17,296 nt of DNA. It comes from an uncultured Atopobiaceae bacterium. GTDB taxonomy: Bacteria > Actinomycetota > Coriobacteriia > Coriobacteriales > Atopobiaceae. Position 1 is the first letter of the stretch. Each line of letters starts with the position of its first letter. A model generated the notes under the pieces. That model searched no databases and was not told the origin of the DNA. It saw only the letters and a list, made by a program, of their open reading frames with translations. Shown here piece by piece: positions 1 to 7,945 of this stretch. The position numbers and the translations under genes were made by a program. The stretch covers positions 1-17,296 of the forward strand of contig CALUJT010000014.1 of assembly GCA_944321005.1 (NCBI GenBank), given 5' to 3'.

Positions 1-75
1 GGAGCCAGCAATCGGACTCGAACCGATGACCCCCGCTTTACGAGAGCGGTGCTCTACCAACTGAGCTATGCTGGC
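1..75 (-). tRNA. tRNA-Thr (anticodon CGU)
   Basis: Read on the minus strand, the sequence folds as a full cloverleaf. The acceptor strands are GCCAGCA (75-69) and TGCTGGC (10-4), the D arm is TAGCTCAGTTGGTAGAGC, and the anticodon stem CCGCT/AGCGG encloses the loop CTCGTAA. The T arm carries GGTTCGAGTCC. The anticodon CGT lies at 42-40 and reads threonine ACG codons. Base 3 is the discriminator (U), and bases 2-1 give the CC of an apparently encoded CCA whose last A falls outside the window. Confidence 0.95.
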
Positions 76-500
76 GCGGTCTCTTATCTTACGAGAAGAC
101 CGGACGGCGCGCAAGCCCCCATTTGCGAGGTCGCAAGCGGATAAGCCCACGTGCCGAGAGGGGCAGCGCGGTGGCTCGCTTCCGTATCGCCCAGCGCCGC
201 GCAACGCAAAAGTTGCGGCGAGATTGTGGAGCCATTCGCCATAACCGAGAAGGGTGCGACGCCCGACACCGTAACAGAACACCGTTTTCCCAGTTCAAAC
301 GTACAAGTAGAAGCTCCGCCGGTTCTTCTCGCCAAACTAAAGCGCAGGTTGAACGGACCCGCGGCCAATTTGAAACCCAGCTGAAACTTCAACAGAATAC
401 TGAACGTTTGAGAAGCACGGCCAGAAACCCGCATATCCGCAGCTTAGACATGCCAAAGACGCTTGACGGTGGGCCATGGGACGAACAGGAGAGAATCAAG
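76..500. other. Intergenic region between tRNA-Thr and the binding-protein operon
   Basis: I see no convincing gene in these 425 bases. The frame of the downstream lipoprotein happens to stay open to about 123, but its translation here is Arg/Ser-rich with no signal peptide or ribosome site, so I treat it as chance. A weak plus-strand promoter candidate is TTGAAA (370-375), 17 bp, CAGAAT (393-398), which would leave a leader of about 95 nt. An interrupted hairpin (CGCCGC...AAC / GTTGCGGCG) lies near 190-216. Confidence 0.4.
86..114 (-). promoter_or_regulatory. Probable promoter of tRNA-Thr
   Basis: On the minus strand a -35-like TTGCGC (114-109) lies 17 bp from a -10-like TAAGAT (91-86). This puts the start site a few bases before the mature tRNA 5' end at 75. 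The spacing is ideal, and no other promoter is visible so close to the tRNA. Confidence 0.5.
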
Positions 501-1325
501 GTGAACGTTACACGCAGGGGGTTCGGGGCGCTCGCGATCGCCTCGCTCTTTGGCGCGGGTTCGCTTGCCGGGTGCGACGAGGGCATCGTCGTGCCGGGCG
601 GCAAGGGGACCATCAGGGCGGGCGTCCGAGCGGACGTCATGAACTTCGGCTACCTCAACGAGCAGACCGGCAACTACTACGGCCTGGAGATAGACCTCGT
701 GAACAGACTCGCCGAGCGCCTTGGCTACGGCGAGGTGGAGTTCGTGACCGTCCTGCCGGAGAACCGCAAGGAGATGCTGCTCGACGGCGAGATAGACCTC
801 ATCTGCGGCTGCTACTCCATCGCCGACTCGCGCCTCGAGAACTTCGACTTCTCCCCCGCCTACTACGACGACAAGGTCGTGGCGGTGGTGCAGAACTCCT
901 CTATGACCGAGACCATCGACGACCTCAGGGGCCGCTCCTTCGGCACCATGGCCGGCTCCAACGCCGCGCCGCTGCTCTCCATCAAGCTCTACGAGATCGG
1001 CTTCTCCAACGGCGAGGTCGTCACCGCCAACGAGGACAACTCCGACTGCACCTTCGACACCTGGCGCCTGCTGCAGTTCCCCAGCTACCAGGAGCTCTCG
1101 GACGCCCTCGAGGCCGGCGACGTGGACGCCATGGTGCTGGACAGCGCCATCGCCCAGACGTACCTGGACGACAAGCGCGCCGTGCTCGAGGACTTCGTGG
1201 TGGCCGAGCAGTCCTACGGCGTGGCCACGCAGAAGGGCTCCGAGCTCTCCCAGCCCGTGGCGGACGCGGTGCAGGAGATGCTCGACGACGGCACCATCGA
1301 AGCGCTCGTGAACAAGTGGAACTAG
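501..1325 (+). CDS. Family 3 extracellular solute-binding lipoprotein
   Basis: This 274-residue protein probably captures a polar amino acid or similar small solute outside the membrane. The GTG start at 501 is chosen because AGGAGA (487-492) lies 8 bp upstream and a clean signal peptide follows. That peptide has a twin-arginine-like TRRGFGA (residues 4-10), a hydrophobic stretch, and the lipobox LAGC with Cys25 as the lipidated residue. Residues 61-74 (GLEIDLVNRLAERL) fit the family 3 signature, and the two-lobed SBP_bac_3 fold seems complete. Binding proteins normally sit beside an ABC permease and ATPase; none is here. Instead a Cache-MscS channel gene starts 12 bp downstream, so the two are probably co-transcribed. 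The ligand cannot be read from sequence. Export by Tat rather than Sec is an inference from the RR pair. Confidence 0.87.
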   Translation: MNVTRRGFGALAIASLFGAGSLAGCDEGIVVPGGKGTIRAGVRADVMNFGYLNEQTGNYYGLEIDLVNRLAERLGYGEVEFVTVLPENRKEMLLDGEIDLICGCYSIADSRLENFDFSPAYYDDKVVAVVQNSSMTETIDDLRGRSFGTMAGSNAAPLLSIKLYEIGFSNGEVVTANEDNSDCTFDTWRLLQFPSYQELSDALEAGDVDAMVLDSAIAQTYLDDKRAVLEDFVVAEQSYGVATQKGSELSQPVADAVQEMLDDGTIEALVNKWN

Positions 1326-1337
1326 GGAGGCCCAACG

Positions 1338-4300
1338 ATGCAGATGTCACGCAGCCTCAAGGTGAAGATCGCGGCGATCGTGCTCGCCGCCGTCGCGAGC
1401 ATCGTCGTCATGGGCGTGCTCCTCACCAACATGCAGGGGGCGCTCACCCGCGCCAACTATGACGCCGAGATGGCCGAGGAGGCCAAGCAGCTCTCCGTCC
1501 TTCTCGACGAGGCGACGGAGGAGAACGCCCAGAACAAGGAGACCTACGACGCCATCTACCAGTCCAAGGCGCAGAGCCTCTCCTTCATGGCGGCCAACGA
1601 GACGGGCTTCGAGGCCACGGACGCCAAGATGCGCGAGTACCAGGAGCTCCTGGACGTGGACAACGTGCTCGTGGTGAGGGCCGACGGCACCGTGGTGGCC
1701 AAGGCGGCCGACACGCGCGCCGACTTTGCCGCCGCCCGCTTCAACTACCTGCGCGAGTCCATCTCCACCGGGGAGCCCTCGCGCGCCGTTGAGATCGACC
1801 TGCCGGACGAGGTGTGGAACACCCGCTACTACGCCGCGCGCATAGATGACGAGACCATGGTCGTCATCGAGCAGGACCCCGTCGAGCTCCACGAGCTCCT
1901 GGACTCCACCGGCTCCACCGCGAGCGTGCTCAAGAACATCCAGATAGGCCAGGACGGCTACGTCTTTGCCCTCTCCGCGCAGACCTACGTGATCGAGTAC
2001 CACCCCAACGACCGCCTCGTGGGCGCCGACGCGCTCGACGCGGGCATCAGGGTGGGCAGCCTCGAGGACGGCTACACGGGCTGGATGAGGCTCGACGGCC
2101 AGGAGATCTATGGCCGCGTGTGCCACATCGGCGACACCTACTACGTCGAGGCCGTCCCCGCGGCGGACATGAACGCCTCGGGCGCCGTCACCGTGGGCGT
2201 CATCCTCTTCGTGTTCTCCGTGGTGGCCGCCTCCATGGCGCTCTACGGCATCTTCGTCCTGCGCGAGGACGAGCGCAGCGGTCACTCCGAGGAGAACCTG
2301 CGCACCTTCGCCGGCGCGCGCGTGAACCGCCGCATCGCCAGCAGGGCCGCCGTCCTCTCCGCGGTGGGCTTCCTCGCCGTGATGATCATCTCCTTCTACA
2401 TGCAGACGCTCTTCGCCCTCTCCTCCCAGTCCCTCACGCTCACCGAGCGCGTGGACCAGGTGGCCTCCACCATCGAGCGCAGCCAGGACCGCGCTGAGGA
2501 GCTCGAGAGCCAGTACAACGAGCGCTACCTCTCCAAGGCGCGCGTCGCCGCCTACGTCCTGGACCGCAACCCCGGGCTCGCCACGCGCGAGAAGCTCCAG
2601 GAGCTCGCGGACGTCCTGCAGATCCAGTACCTCTTCACGTTCGACCTCGCCGGCACCATGACGGCCACCAACTCCAACTTCACCAACTTCGTGCTCTCCG
2701 AGGACCCCGAGGACCAGTCCTACGACTTCCGCAAGCTCCTGCAGGGCGTGGACTACGTGGTGCAGGAGGCCGGCCCCGACGAGGTCTCCGGCGAGCTCAG
2801 GCAGTACATCGGCGTGACCACCCACGACGAGTCCGGCACCGTCAACGGCTTCGTCCAGCTAGGCATCCGTCCCACGCGCCTGGAGACCCTGCTCGAGAGC
2901 GTCAAGATCGAGAACGTCCTCGACGGCGTGCAGGTGGGCGTGGACGGCTTCGCCTTCGCCGTGAGCAAGGCAGACGGCACCTTCGCCTACTACCCCAATG
3001 AGAACACCGTGGGCAAGCTCGCCACCGACTGCGGCATGACCGAGGACGAGCTCAGGGACGGCTACAGCGACTACATCACCGTCAACGGCGAGGAGCTCTA
3101 CGCGGCCTCCGCCGAGACCAGCGACTACTACGTCTTTGCCGCCGGCCCCGACGGCGCGCTCATGGCCGAGCGCGGCCCGCTCACCATGGCCACGGGCGGC
3201 GTCGCGCTCGTCTGCTTCGTCGTCATCTTCGGCCTCATGGTCCTCGAGCCCCTGCCCAAGCAGGTCGAGGGCGAGAGGAGCGCCGAGAAGGACGAGAAGG
3301 TCGACGGGCGCCCCCACATGGTCGACGTCACCGTGGGCGGCCGCACCATGCGCACCGTAAGCGCCGCGAGCCGCTGGTTCCACCGCTCCTTCAACTGGTA
3401 CGAGATGTCCCCCGAGCAGAAGCTCGGCACCGTGCTGCGCTGGTTCGTGGGCGCCGCGGTGATCATCGTATGCCTCGCCGTCATCTTCAAGGACGCGATC
3501 TTCGAGAGGGGCTCCATCTTCGCCTACATCCTCGGCGGCAACTGGCAGCACGGGCTCAACATCTTCGCCGTCACGGCGTCGATCATGTTCGCCTGCGTGA
3601 TTGCCACGGTCGCGGCGATCCTGCAGAAGGTCCTCATGCTCGTCGCCCGCGTGGTGGAGGCCCGCGGCGTGACCATGTGCCGCCTCATCGCGAGCGTGGT
3701 CAAGTACGCCTCCGTGATCTGCGCGCTCTACTGGTGCCTCGCCCTTCTCGGCGTGGACACGGCGACGCTGCTCGCCTCGGCCGGCCTTCTCACCTTCGCG
3801 GTCTCGCTGGGCGCCAAGGACATCGTGACCGACATCATCTCCGGCCTCTTCATCATCTTCGAGGGCGAGTTCCGCGTGGGCGACATCATCCAGGTGAGCG
3901 GCCAGCGAGGCACCGTCATGGAGATCGGCGTGCGCACCACCAAGATCAACGACGGCTCCGGCAACATCCTGGTGCTGCGCAACTCCAACATCTCCAACGT
4001 GGTCAACATGACCAAGGAGCACTCCTACGCCGCCGTCGAGGTGGGCATCGAGTACGGCGAGAGCCTCGAGCGCGTGGAGAACATCCTCTCCAAGGAGTTC
4101 CCCAACATCAAGAAGCGCCTGCCCGCCATCGTGGAGGGCCCGTTCTACAAGGGCGTCACCATGCTCGCGGACAACTCCGTCAACATCAAGATCGTGGCGG
4201 AGTGCGCCGAGAAGGACCGCATGCCCCTCACCAACGACCTCAACCGCGAGATCAAGCTGCTCTTCGACAAGTACGACATCTCGATCCCGTTCCCGCAGGT

Positions 4301-4451
4301 CGTGGTCAACCAGCCCATCGAGTTCAAGAAGGCCACCTACGCCGAGAAGCTCGCCGCCGACAAGTTCAACGCCGAGCAGAAGGAGGCCATCAAGAACATG
4401 GTGGACGAGGACGAGGACTTCGACGACTTCAACGACTCCGACCGCCGCTAG
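1338..4451 (+). CDS. Double-Cache sensor fused to MscS-type mechanosensitive channel
   Basis: This 1037-residue membrane protein starts at ATG 1338, with AGGGAGG (1324-1330) 7 bp upstream. Visible order: TM near residues 9-31; extracellular module to about 283, with the Cache-like run IQIGQDGYVFAL and a later YHPNDRLVGA; TM pair near 284-306 and 337-360 joined by a charged loop; a second extracellular module to about 615, with VQVGVDGFAFAV and YYPNENTVGK; TM near 617-638; a cytoplasmic linker; three TM helices near 702-720, 740-765 and 786-806; then the MscS pore helix (808-840, ASAGLLTFAVSLGAKD) and beta domain (VGDIIQVSGQRGTVMEIG from 847). The C-terminus is very acidic. MscS channels open under membrane tension; Cache domains bind small ligands. 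The two modules align with each other and look like an internal duplication. Ligand gating, perhaps through the upstream binding protein, is inference. Confidence 0.88.
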   Translation: MQMSRSLKVKIAAIVLAAVASIVVMGVLLTNMQGALTRANYDAEMAEEAKQLSVLLDEATEENAQNKETYDAIYQSKAQSLSFMAANETGFEATDAKMREYQELLDVDNVLVVRADGTVVAKAADTRADFAAARFNYLRESISTGEPSRAVEIDLPDEVWNTRYYAARIDDETMVVIEQDPVELHELLDSTGSTASVLKNIQIGQDGYVFALSAQTYVIEYHPNDRLVGADALDAGIRVGSLEDGYTGWMRLDGQEIYGRVCHIGDTYYVEAVPAADMNASGAVTVGVILFVFSVVAASMALYGIFVLREDERSGHSEENLRTFAGARVNRRIASRAAVLSAVGFLAVMIISFYMQTLFALSSQSLTLTERVDQVASTIERSQDRAEELESQYNERYLSKARVAAYVLDRNPGLATREKLQELADVLQIQYLFTFDLAGTMTATNSNFTNFVLSEDPEDQSYDFRKLLQGVDYVVQEAGPDEVSGELRQYIGVTTHDESGTVNGFVQLGIRPTRLETLLESVKIENVLDGVQVGVDGFAFAVSKADGTFAYYPNENTVGKLATDCGMTEDELRDGYSDYITVNGEELYAASAETSDYYVFAAGPDGALMAERGPLTMATGGVALVCFVVIFGLMVLEPLPKQVEGERSAEKDEKVDGRPHMVDVTVGGRTMRTVSAASRWFHRSFNWYEMSPEQKLGTVLRWFVGAAVIIVCLAVIFKDAIFERGSIFAYILGGNWQHGLNIFAVTASIMFACVIATVAAILQKVLMLVARVVEARGVTMCRLIASVVKYASVICALYWCLALLGVDTATLLASAGLLTFAVSLGAKDIVTDIISGLFIIFEGEFRVGDIIQVSGQRGTVMEIGVRTTKINDGSGNILVLRNSNISNVVNMTKEHSYAAVEVGIEYGESLERVENILSKEFPNIKKRLPAIVEGPFYKGVTMLADNSVNIKIVAECAEKDRMPLTNDLNREIKLLFDKYDISIPFPQVVVNQPIEFKKATYAEKLAADKFNAEQKEAIKNMVDEDEDFDDFNDSDRR

Positions 4452-4590
4452 CCCGGGCTTGACAGTTTGCTCAGGTCAAACTGTCAAGTTACGAGAAGGG
4501 GGCCGGACGCAGTTTCGCGTCCGGCCCCCTCTTTGTCTGTCAAGGCGCTCGACTTGACAGTTTGACCTGAGCAAACTGTCAAGCCCGGGC
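4451..4590. repeat. Perfect 38-bp inverted repeat with self-palindromic arms
   Basis: The left arm (4451-4488) is exactly the reverse complement of the right arm (4553-4590). Each arm starts or ends with the palindrome GCCCGGGC and contains its own hairpin, CTTGACAGTTTG - CTCAGGT - CAAACTGTCAAG. An extra half copy, CTGTCAAG, lies at 4537-4544. The left arm overlaps the channel gene's stop codon by one base, and the right arm ends two bases from the end of aspS. The 64-bp centre holds a separate terminator hairpin. The whole element fills the gap between the two convergent genes. Confidence 0.95.
4498..4540 (+). terminator. Rho-independent terminator of the binding-protein/channel operon
   Basis: A perfect 13-bp GC-rich stem (4498-4510 with 4517-4529, GGGGGCCGGACGC) and a 6-nt loop are followed by TCTTTGTCTGT. 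The T-rich tail favours plus-strand termination. For aspS on the other strand the tail is poor, so aspS may rely on the flanking arm hairpins. Confidence 0.85.
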
Positions 4591-4592
4591 GA

Positions 4593-6362
4593 CTACATGA
4601 GCCGCAGGCCGACCTCCTTGAGCTGCTTGCCCGAGACCTCGCTCGGCGCGTCGGACATGAGGTCGGAGCCGGAGGACGTCTTGGGGAACGCCATGACGTC
4701 GCGGATGGAGTCCTCCCCCGCCAGCAGCATGCACACGCGGTCGAGGCCGAGCGCGAAGCCGCCCATGGGAGGCGCGCCGTACTCGAGGGCGTCCATCAGG
4801 AAGCCGAACTGCTCGCGCGCGCCCTCCACGGTGAAGCCCATGAGCTCGAGCATGTCGAGCTGCATCTGTGCGTTGTGGATACGCATGCCGCCGCCGCCCG
4901 CCTCGCAGCCGTCCATGACGAAGTCGTACGTGGCCGAGCCGATGGCCAGCGGGTCCGCCTTGATCTTCTCGACGTCGAGCTCGGTGGGGAGGGTGAAGGG
5001 CTGGTGCTCCGCCTCGTAGCGCTTGGCCTCGTCGTCCCAGTGGAAGAGTGGGAAGTTCACGACCCAGAGGAAGTCGTGGCCCTCGCGCGGGACGTCGAGC
5101 GCGTTCGCCATGTGCAGGCGCATCCCGCCCAGAATCTCGTCGGCCGTCTTGCGGTCGGACACGGCAAACATCACGAGGTCGCCGAGCTCGACGCCCATCT
5201 CCTCGCGCAGGGCCGCCATCTCCTCGTCGGAGAAGAACTTGACGATGGGGCTGTTGACCGAGCCGTCCTCGCGGAAGGCGATCCACGCGAGGCCCTTGGC
5301 GCCAAACTCCGCCGCCACGTTGGCGAGCTTGTCGATCTGCGCGCGCGGCCACTTGCCGGCGCCCTTGGCGTTGATGGCCTTGACGTACTGGCCCTCGGTC
5401 GCCGCGGCGGACGCGAAGAGCTTGAACTTGGAGGAGCCGAAGATGCCCGTCACGTCGTGGAGCTCCATGCCGATGCGCGTGTCCGGCTTGTCGGAGCCGT
5501 AGGTGTCCATCGCGTCCCAGTAGTCCAGGCGGCGCAGCGGCGTGGGCATCTCCACGCCCATGCGGCCGAAGGCGTCGGCCAGGACGTCCTCGAGCTCGCC
5601 CATGACGTCGTCCTGCTCGACGAAGCTCATCTCGATGTCCACCTGCGTGAACTCGGGCTGGCGATCGGCGCGCAGGTCCTCGTCGCGGAAGCACTTGGCA
5701 ACCTGGTAGTAGCGCTCGACGCCGCCCACCATGAGGAGCTGCTTCAGGAGCTGCGGGGACTGCGGCAGAGCGTAGAAGTGGCCGGGCTGGGTGCGGGACG
5801 GAACGAGGAAGTCGCGCGCGCCCTCGGGCGTGGACTTGAAGAGGGCCGGGGTCTCGACCTCCATGAAGTCGCGCCCGTGCAGCGCCTCGCGCAGGGCGAA
5901 GGTGAAGTCGGAGCGCAGCTTGAGGTTGGCCATCATGCGCGGACGGCGCAGGTCGAGGTAGCGGTAGCGCAGGCGCACGTCCTCGGAGGTGTCCACGTGG
6001 TCCTCGATCTGGAAGGGCGGCGTCTTGGAGGAGTTGAGGACCTCGATGTTGTCGATGAGGACCTCGACGTCGCCGGTGGAGAGCTTGGCGTTCTCCATGC
6101 CCTCGGGGCGCTCGCGAACCACGCCGGTGACCTTGATCGGCCACTCGGAGCGGATGGTCTCGGCCGCGTGGAACGCCTCGCCGCCGGAGGGCGCGGGGTC
6201 AAAGGAGACCGGCGTCACGCCGTCGCGGTCGCGCCGGGCGACGAAGAAGGGGCCGCCGTGGTCGCGGCGGTGCCACACCCAGCCCGTGAGCGTGACCGTC
6301 TGGCCGATGTGCTCGCGGCGCAGCTCGCCGCAGGTGTGGGTGTGCATGGTGTGGTTGTCCAT
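4593..6362 (-). CDS. aspS: Aspartyl-tRNA synthetase
   Basis: This class II synthetase of 589 residues charges tRNA-Asp with aspartate in the cytoplasm. The N-terminal OB-fold anticodon domain is visible (VTLTGWVWHRRDHGG). Class II motif 1 is near FMEVETPALFKSTPEGARDF, motif 2 is FRDEDLRADRQPEFTQ (about residues 222-238), and motif 3 is GGFALGLDRV (about 534-543). The length allows the bacterial GAD insertion between motifs 2 and 3. ATG 6362 is preferred because AAGAAAGG (rc of 6373-6380) lies 10 bp upstream; an in-frame TTG at 6368 would leave only 4 bp. hisS, a common partner, is not next to it. A -10-like TACAAT lies about 95 bp upstream, and I see no T-box leader. Its 3' end abuts the inverted repeat shared with the channel operon. 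Confidence 0.97.
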   Translation of the reverse strand: MDNHTMHTHTCGELRREHIGQTVTLTGWVWHRRDHGGPFFVARRDRDGVTPVSFDPAPSGGEAFHAAETIRSEWPIKVTGVVRERPEGMENAKLSTGDVEVLIDNIEVLNSSKTPPFQIEDHVDTSEDVRLRYRYLDLRRPRMMANLKLRSDFTFALREALHGRDFMEVETPALFKSTPEGARDFLVPSRTQPGHFYALPQSPQLLKQLLMVGGVERYYQVAKCFRDEDLRADRQPEFTQVDIEMSFVEQDDVMGELEDVLADAFGRMGVEMPTPLRRLDYWDAMDTYGSDKPDTRIGMELHDVTGIFGSSKFKLFASAAATEGQYVKAINAKGAGKWPRAQIDKLANVAAEFGAKGLAWIAFREDGSVNSPIVKFFSDEEMAALREEMGVELGDLVMFAVSDRKTADEILGGMRLHMANALDVPREGHDFLWVVNFPLFHWDDEAKRYEAEHQPFTLPTELDVEKIKADPLAIGSATYDFVMDGCEAGGGGMRIHNAQMQLDMLELMGFTVEGAREQFGFLMDALEYGAPPMGGFALGLDRVCMLLAGEDSIRDVMAFPKTSSGSDLMSDAPSEVSGKQLKEVGLRLM

Positions 6363-6462
6363 GGGCAACGTGCCTTTCTTCCCTGCCGCCCCGTGTCGTA
6401 CGGGCGGCGACTGACGGAGGGCGGCGACGTGGCGTAGACAGCGCAGCGTCGCGCGCGTGGCG

Positions 6463-6468
6463 ATTGTA
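6463..6468 (-). promoter_or_regulatory. Candidate -10 element for aspS
   Basis: TACAAT on the minus strand is a good -10 hexamer, placing the start site near 6456 and a leader of about 95 nt before aspS. The -35 region is unconvincing (TTCCGA-like at a short 15-bp distance), so this is only a candidate. Confidence 0.4.
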
Positions 6469-6524
6469 CTACGGGCGCATCGGTCGGAACACGGGTGAAA
6501 GCAGACGGAAACGTGGGGCCGGGA

Positions 6525-7877
6525 CTATCCCCTCTCTAGGGCGAGCTCGATGAACTCGTGCGACCGATGCGCAAGATAAAGCGGTATGTTGAGCAGGTCT
6601 CCGTCAAGAGACAGGTTCCGTGCCGACAGACGCACCCTGAGCGGTGTGGACTCGCCATGCTTTCGCGCATAGTACCTGAGGCTCGGCGAGTCAACCGATA
6701 CGCCCGACTTGACCTCGATGGGAACGACGGCATTGCCTGCCTGAACGAGCAGATCGACCTCATGGCGCGGCTTATCGTTCGTCCAATAGCGGGGGGTCAC
6801 GTCGAGCTGCGGGGCGATGGCCTGCAGGGCGTAGTTCTCCGCGAAGGCGCCCTTGAACTCGGAGAACAGGGCGTCCCCCATTGCAAACGCCGACGAGCTG
6901 AGGCGAGACATCCTCCGCAGCAGCCCCACGTCCAGGCAATAGACCTTGAAGGCGGATGGGTCATCGTAGGCGCTCAGCGGAATTCCCTTGCCGCTGTTGA
7001 GGCGCACGCGCTCCGCGAGGCCCGCGTCAACCAGCCACTCGACCGCGTCCTCGTACTCCCGCGCACGCGCCCCCTCACGAACGAGCCCCCACACGAACTT
7101 CTTGTTCTCACGGGCAAGCTGCGCCGGAAGGGAGTGCCAGACCAGGGAGAGCTTGGCAAAGAGCGCACCGCCTCCGTGCTTCGCGAAGTCGCGCTCGTAG
7201 GAGTCAAGAAGATCCGAGAGCACCTTGTCCACAACGTTCATGTTCCCCGTCTGCGTCCAGCGAAGAACCGCCTCGGGCATACCGCCCGTGGAGAAGAACT
7301 GGCGGAGACGCTCCACCAGCTGATGCGAGAAGAGATCGGGAACGGGAGAGAAGTCGTCAATCTGGCGCACAAACTCGTCTAGGTTCCCCGCGCCGACGGC
7401 ACGAAGGAACTCGGAGAACGTGAGCGGGCACATCTCGAGAAACTCAACCTTGCCCACCGGGAACGAGGAGGATGCCCGAGCCAGTCGCACGCCCAGCAGC
7501 GACCCCGCGCATGCCACGTGATACTCTGGCGCCTCATCGCAAAAGTACTTGAGCGCCCCGATGGCGGCCGGACAGTCCTGTATCTCGTCGAGCACGATCA
7601 GGGTCTCTCCGGGGTCAATGGGCTGCCCCGTCGCCAGCGAGAGATTCGACAGGATGCGGCGCGGATCTCTCGTCTGCGAGAAGAGCTGTGCATACTCGCT
7701 CGGCACCCCGGGGGCAATCTCCTCGAGCGACACGTAGACGCAGTTGCGGTAGCGCGTTCTCCCAAACTCCCTGAGGACCCATGTCTTGCCCACCTGGCGG
7801 GCTCCCTTAATCATGAGCGGCTTGCGAAACGGGGAGCCCCTCCAGGAGTCGAGCTTATGCAAAACATCGCGCTCCAT
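6525..7877 (-). CDS. AAA_14/DUF4143 family ATPase, copy 1
   Basis: This 450-residue P-loop ATPase has Walker A GARQVGKT (residues 25-32), Walker B TLIVLDE (92-98) followed by IQD, and the C-terminal DUF4143 half. Near the C-terminus, D375...E388-V-K390 (EVDLLV...VPIEVKSG) fits a PD-(D/E)xK nuclease core. The start ATG has GGAAGGA (rc of 7884-7890) 6 bp upstream. The cellular role of the family is not established; members are often multicopy and patchily distributed, and some archaeal relatives are viewed as mobile. Its promoter lies within the inverted repeat at 7895-7945, which suggests autorepression or control by a dimeric regulator. It is not a recent duplicate of the second ATPase: the Walker A and nuclease-like regions differ widely. 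Confidence 0.85.
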   Translation of the reverse strand: MERDVLHKLDSWRGSPFRKPLMIKGARQVGKTWVLREFGRTRYRNCVYVSLEEIAPGVPSEYAQLFSQTRDPRRILSNLSLATGQPIDPGETLIVLDEIQDCPAAIGALKYFCDEAPEYHVACAGSLLGVRLARASSSFPVGKVEFLEMCPLTFSEFLRAVGAGNLDEFVRQIDDFSPVPDLFSHQLVERLRQFFSTGGMPEAVLRWTQTGNMNVVDKVLSDLLDSYERDFAKHGGGALFAKLSLVWHSLPAQLARENKKFVWGLVREGARAREYEDAVEWLVDAGLAERVRLNSGKGIPLSAYDDPSAFKVYCLDVGLLRRMSRLSSSAFAMGDALFSEFKGAFAENYALQAIAPQLDVTPRYWTNDKPRHEVDLLVQAGNAVVPIEVKSGVSVDSPSLRYYARKHGESTPLRVRLSARNLSLDGDLLNIPLYLAHRSHEFIELALERG

Positions 7878-7894
7878 GTCGAATCCTTCCTAAT

Positions 7895-7945
7895 ATGTGA
7901 TATCAGTCACATTTTACCCAAGGTAATCTGTGACTGATATCACAT
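7895..7945 (-). promoter_or_regulatory. Perfect 17-bp inverted repeat over the promoter of DUF4143 ATPase copy 1
   Basis: The arms are 7895-7911 and 7929-7945 (ATGTGATATCAGTCACA and its reverse complement). Each arm contains TGTGA-N6-TCACA, identical to the core consensus of CRP-type regulators, and the two palindrome centres are 33 bp apart. A -10-like TAAAAT (rc of 7911-7916) sits between the arms, with a weak -35 (TATCAG) in the distal arm 17 bp away. The proximal arm covers the expected start site. A factor bound to both arms would probably repress the gene. Confidence 0.75.

Noticed and set aside
123..500. N-terminal extension of the binding-protein frame back to 123
   Set aside because: It would bury a good signal peptide and lipobox inside the protein. 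The AGGAGA site and GTG at 501 explain the start better, and the extension has no protein-like pattern.
4875..6437. Long open plus-strand frame opposite aspS
   Set aside because: It is a shadow of aspS caused by GC-rich third positions; the minus-strand protein has all class II motifs.
6369..6524. T-box riboswitch upstream of aspS
   Set aside because: The leader is short and lacks the T-box consensus (AGGGUGGNACCGCG) and a specifier stem or terminator hairpin.
7895..7945. Rho-independent terminator
   Set aside because: The arms are A/T-rich, the spacer is 17 nt and holds a good -10, and the element sits directly before a ribosome site, so a promoter/operator role fits better.
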